From: Gammaproteobacteria bacterium
GTDB lineage: Bacteria > Pseudomonadota > Gammaproteobacteria > QZLD01
Assembly: GCA_004796365.1 (NCBI GenBank)
Contig: QZLE01000064.1
Span: 1-50,147, forward strand
DNA length: 50,147 bases
Reading direction: 5' to 3'
Shown: piece by piece, positions 47,405 to 50,147 of the stretch
Position numbering within the stretch: the first letter of the stretch is position 1
Layout: the number at the start of each line of letters is the position of its first letter
Translations under genes and position numbers: made by a program
The notes under the pieces: generated by a model
The model's database searches: none
Told to the model about the DNA's origin: nothing
Seen by the model: only the letters and a program-made list of their open reading frames with translations

Positions 47405-50147
47405 ATGAGGAAACTACTAACCATAGCGCTAGGGATTGTAACTGCAATATCTGCCACATCAGCTGTTGCTGGCGAGTGGAAAGAAGAACAGTTTGGCAGC
47501 TATGATACAAGCGTATACGTACCTGACACTACTCCTGCCATAAATGGCAAAAGGGCTCTTATGATCAACCTTAGGGGGTGTGCTCAAGGTAAAGACAAGC
47601 TAGTTAATCGCGGCAACTGGGAGCCTACAGCTGATGAGTTTGGAATGGTTGTAGCTGTACCTGGTAATGGAACTGGTTGTTTAGGATATGCTCCTAGACC
47701 TATGGGATCCTTAGCTCACACCGGTATTTTACAAGTAATAAATGGAATTAAAAACGATAGCGAATATAACATTGATGAAAAACAAGTGTATGTCAGCGGT
47801 CTTTCTGCCGGTGGTACCGTGGCTATGGAAATGGGCTGCCGTTACCCAGATATTATTGCCGGAGTTGGTGTTGCCTCAGCCCCTTCTACTGGTTCAAGCC
47901 AAACGTCAGCAATGTCTGCACCTTCAATTAATGCAGCTCAAGTAGTAAGTGCATGCGAAGGATATTCTCCTCAGAAAAATTCTTACTTTGAAACACAAAT
48001 TGCATCGCTGATCACCGGAAATAATGGAAGCGGAAGTGATGGGATTGTTTATTCTAATTGGACTCCAATTAGTGCTGATGCATATGCAACAATCTTTGGA
48101 ACACCAAAAGTTTCTGGAAATACCAAAATCACTGGCGTAAAAACCGGAGGAGATGGCACAGAAGCTCTAGCCTATGATAGTAATAACAACCTTCGTATTT
48201 CTCGAATTTTTGTACCATCTATGCAACATGCATGGGCATCAGGCAAAGGTGATGGCGGCCCAGGATCAATGTATGGTGGTGATTATGTAGATGGGGATAA
48301 AATCAACTATACTCAACACCTTACCGAATTCCTGTTTGATAATAACCTTAGAGTATCCAGAGAAGACCAAAACCAAAAACCTACTCTTTCAGGCATTACC
48401 GCTGTAGCCAATGGCAACAGCATCGTAGTAAACGGAACAGCGAAAGACGATGTAAAAATTGCATCAGTAACCATCAATCTTTCCGGTGCTGCAAGCGACT
48501 CAATCACAGTTCAAACCGATGGTAGCGCCACAACAACTATCACCAGCGAAACATTCACCAACCTTGAAAATGGAACCTATAGCATAGTAGTTACTGCAAC
48601 TGATGATGAAGGCGCCTCAACTTCAAGTGATCCTGTAGCTGTAACCATCGATGTTCAAGAAGAAAACATTCCACCTTCAGTAGATTCTTTCACAGCTTCT
48701 ATCGACGGTCAGAACTGCCTAAATGTTTCTGGTACAGCTTCTGACGAAGATGGCTCAGTAGTTTCTGTATCTATCTCAATTTCAGGCGCCTCCTACGATG
48801 CCCAACTTGCTGGCGCAAACTTCACTTACCAAAACTGCGATCTTGAAGCAGGCAGCTACAGCGTGTCAGCAATTGCAACCGATAATGATGGTGATACAGA
48901 TATTAGCACCAGCCAAACGGTAACTATCGAAGGCGGAGAAAACAACGCTCCAGAAATCACTTCATTCGAAGTTACTGCAAAGAATGACTGTCTGACTATC
49001 AACGCTACAGCGAAAGATACTGGTGGGATTATTGAAGGTATCGCTTACAAAGTTGATGATGATATGGAATTGAATATGATTAATCCTCAGCAGACATCCA
49101 TATTCTCTATGCCAACACAGACAGTATGTAACCTTCAGCCAGGTGAACACACAGTGAGAGTTAAGGCCAGTGACAATTCTGCTACCGACACATATGCAAC
49201 AAAAACTGTTGTAATCACTGATGATCAGGGTGAGAATACTGCTCCTGTATTTGGATCATTCATTGCAACTGCTGACAATGATCAATGTATCGTTGCAACC
49301 GGTTCTGTAACCGATCCTGACAACGACCCTCTAACTGTGAGCATCAACATTAGTGGTATTAGCTACCCTGTAGCACCAACTGCTGAAGGTGGTATTTCGC
49401 TTACAAAATGCGATCTACCTGCTGGTGAATACTCTGTAGTTGCTATAGCAAATGACGGCATTAACCCTGCTACTATTAGCGCTACCAGCTCCGTGACAAT
49501 TGAGGAGATCATAGAGCCCGAAAACAAGGCTCCGACTATTTCAGTTGCAAAAGCACAAGTCCAGAATGACTGCGTAATTGTAACTGGTATTGCGTCTGAC
49601 AGTGATGGAACAATAGTTTCTGCTGCAGTTTCAACAACAACAGGCATTGCACTTGATGTAGCACCTTTCGAACCATCGGCAAGCATAAACCTTGCTGCAC
49701 AAAAGTGTGGCCTTGAAGATGGTGACTACATTGCACAGATTTTAGTTACTGATAATGAAGGTGCTCCAAGTGGCGTTTCTTCTGTATCATTCAAAGTTGA
49801 TTCAACATGCGTAGATGCGAATGAGAATGGCATCTGCGATGATCAAGAGCCAATTGATACTGATAATGACGGCATAGAAGATCAGAAAGACAACTGCCCT
49901 GAAGTTCCAAATACCGATCAGGCAAACTTTGATAAAGATATGCTTGGTGATGCTTGTGATACAGACGATGACAATGACGGCACAGCAGACGAAGACGACG
50001 CATTCCCATTCGATTCTTCTGAATCAAAAGATTCAGATAATGACAGCATCGGTGATAATGCTGATAACTGCCCAATGAACCCTAATGCTGACCAGGTTGA
50101 TTCTGACCAGGACGGCAAGGGCGATGCATGTGACAATGATGAGCCGG
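47405..50147 (+). CDS. Secreted PHB-depolymerase-family esterase with tandem Ig-like repeats and thrombospondin type 3 repeats (3' end beyond window)
   Basis: Manual translation from ATG 47405: MRKLLTIALGIVTAISATSAVAGEWKEEQFG..LRGCAQ..VYVSGLSAGGTVAMEMGCRYPDIIAG; C-terminal DTDNDGIEDQKDNCPEVPNTDQANFDKDMLGDACDTDDDNDG. Absent from ORF track because no stop lies in the window. Confidence 0.85.
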   Translation, partial: MRKLLTIALGIVTAISATSAVAGEWKEEQFGSYDTSVYVPDTTPAINGKRALMINLRGCAQGKDKLVNRGNWEPTADEFGMVVAVPGNGTGCLGYAPRPMGSLAHTGILQVINGIKNDSEYNIDEKQVYVSGLSAGGTVAMEMGCRYPDIIAGVGVASAPSTGSSQTSAMSAPSINAAQVVSACEGYSPQKNSYFETQIASLITGNNGSGSDGIVYSNWTPISADAYATIFGTPKVSGNTKITGVKTGGDGTEALAYDSNNNLRISRIFVPSMQHAWASGKGDGGPGSMYGGDYVDGDKINYTQHLTEFLFDNNLRVSREDQNQKPTLSGITAVANGNSIVVNGTAKDDVKIASVTINLSGAASDSITVQTDGSATTTITSETFTNLENGTYSIVVTATDDEGASTSSDPVAVTIDVQEENIPPSVDSFTASIDGQNCLNVSGTASDEDGSVVSVSISISGASYDAQLAGANFTYQNCDLEAGSYSVSAIATDNDGDTDISTSQTVTIEGGENNAPEITSFEVTAKNDCLTINATAKDTGGIIEGIAYKVDDDMELNMINPQQTSIFSMPTQTVCNLQPGEHTVRVKASDNSATDTYATKTVVITDDQGENTAPVFGSFIATADNDQCIVATGSVTDPDNDPLTVSINISGISYPVAPTAEGGISLTKCDLPAGEYSVVAIANDGINPATISATSSVTIEEIIEPENKAPTISVAKAQVQNDCVIVTGIASDSDGTIVSAAVSTTTGIALDVAPFEPSASINLAAQKCGLEDGDYIAQILVTDNEGAPSGVSSVSFKVDSTCVDANENGICDDQEPIDTDNDGIEDQKDNCPEVPNTDQANFDKDMLGDACDTDDDNDGTADEDDAFPFDSSESKDSDNDSIGDNADNCPMNPNADQVDSDQDGKGDACDNDEP

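Noticed and set aside
48313-50136. Minus-strand ORFs (48313..48507, 48962..49150, 49363..49736, 49791..50136) in the right end
   Set aside because: Antisense to the continuous + frame of the secreted esterase, which explains the coding signal
1-50147. CRISPR arrays, prophage modules, IS elements, rRNA/tRNA genes
   Set aside because: No regularly spaced direct repeats, transposase/integrase motifs or recognisable RNA gene sequences were seen on reading; not tested with dedicated tools

Overview
This is an AT-rich window, most likely chromosomal and gammaproteobacterial (inferred from ppsR/srkA/yciB/yciO/rluB-type gene content). It holds about 32 supported coding regions and no recognisable rRNA, tRNA, CRISPR array, prophage or transposase. 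Housekeeping genes include ppsA (first codons only), ppsR, the rluB-scpB-scpA-trpS-rhomboid-yciO cluster, yciB, yciI, a PpiC-type lipoprotein, glgC and tex. Accessory content includes: (i) four hybrid sensor kinases in two tail-to-tail pairs, several with degenerate phosphotransfer positions, including an H-to-D change in one H-box; (ii) an 1879-aa three-part acyl-CoA synthetase / enoyl-CoA hydratase / MDR reductase resembling propionyl-CoA synthase of the 3-hydroxypropionate pathway; (iii) a ParA / VWA-TM-acidic tail / TM-coiled-coil gene cassette of unknown function; (iv) a 1471-aa fused 2-hydroxyacyl-CoA dehydratase activase with two ASKHA domains; (v) a Xre/RES toxin-antitoxin pair with a palindromic candidate operator; (vi) a secreted PHB-depolymerase-like esterase with Cys-paired Ig-like repeats and TSP3 calcium-binding repeats, which runs off the right edge and is missing from the ORF track. 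All assignments come from reading motifs by eye; no database search was run.
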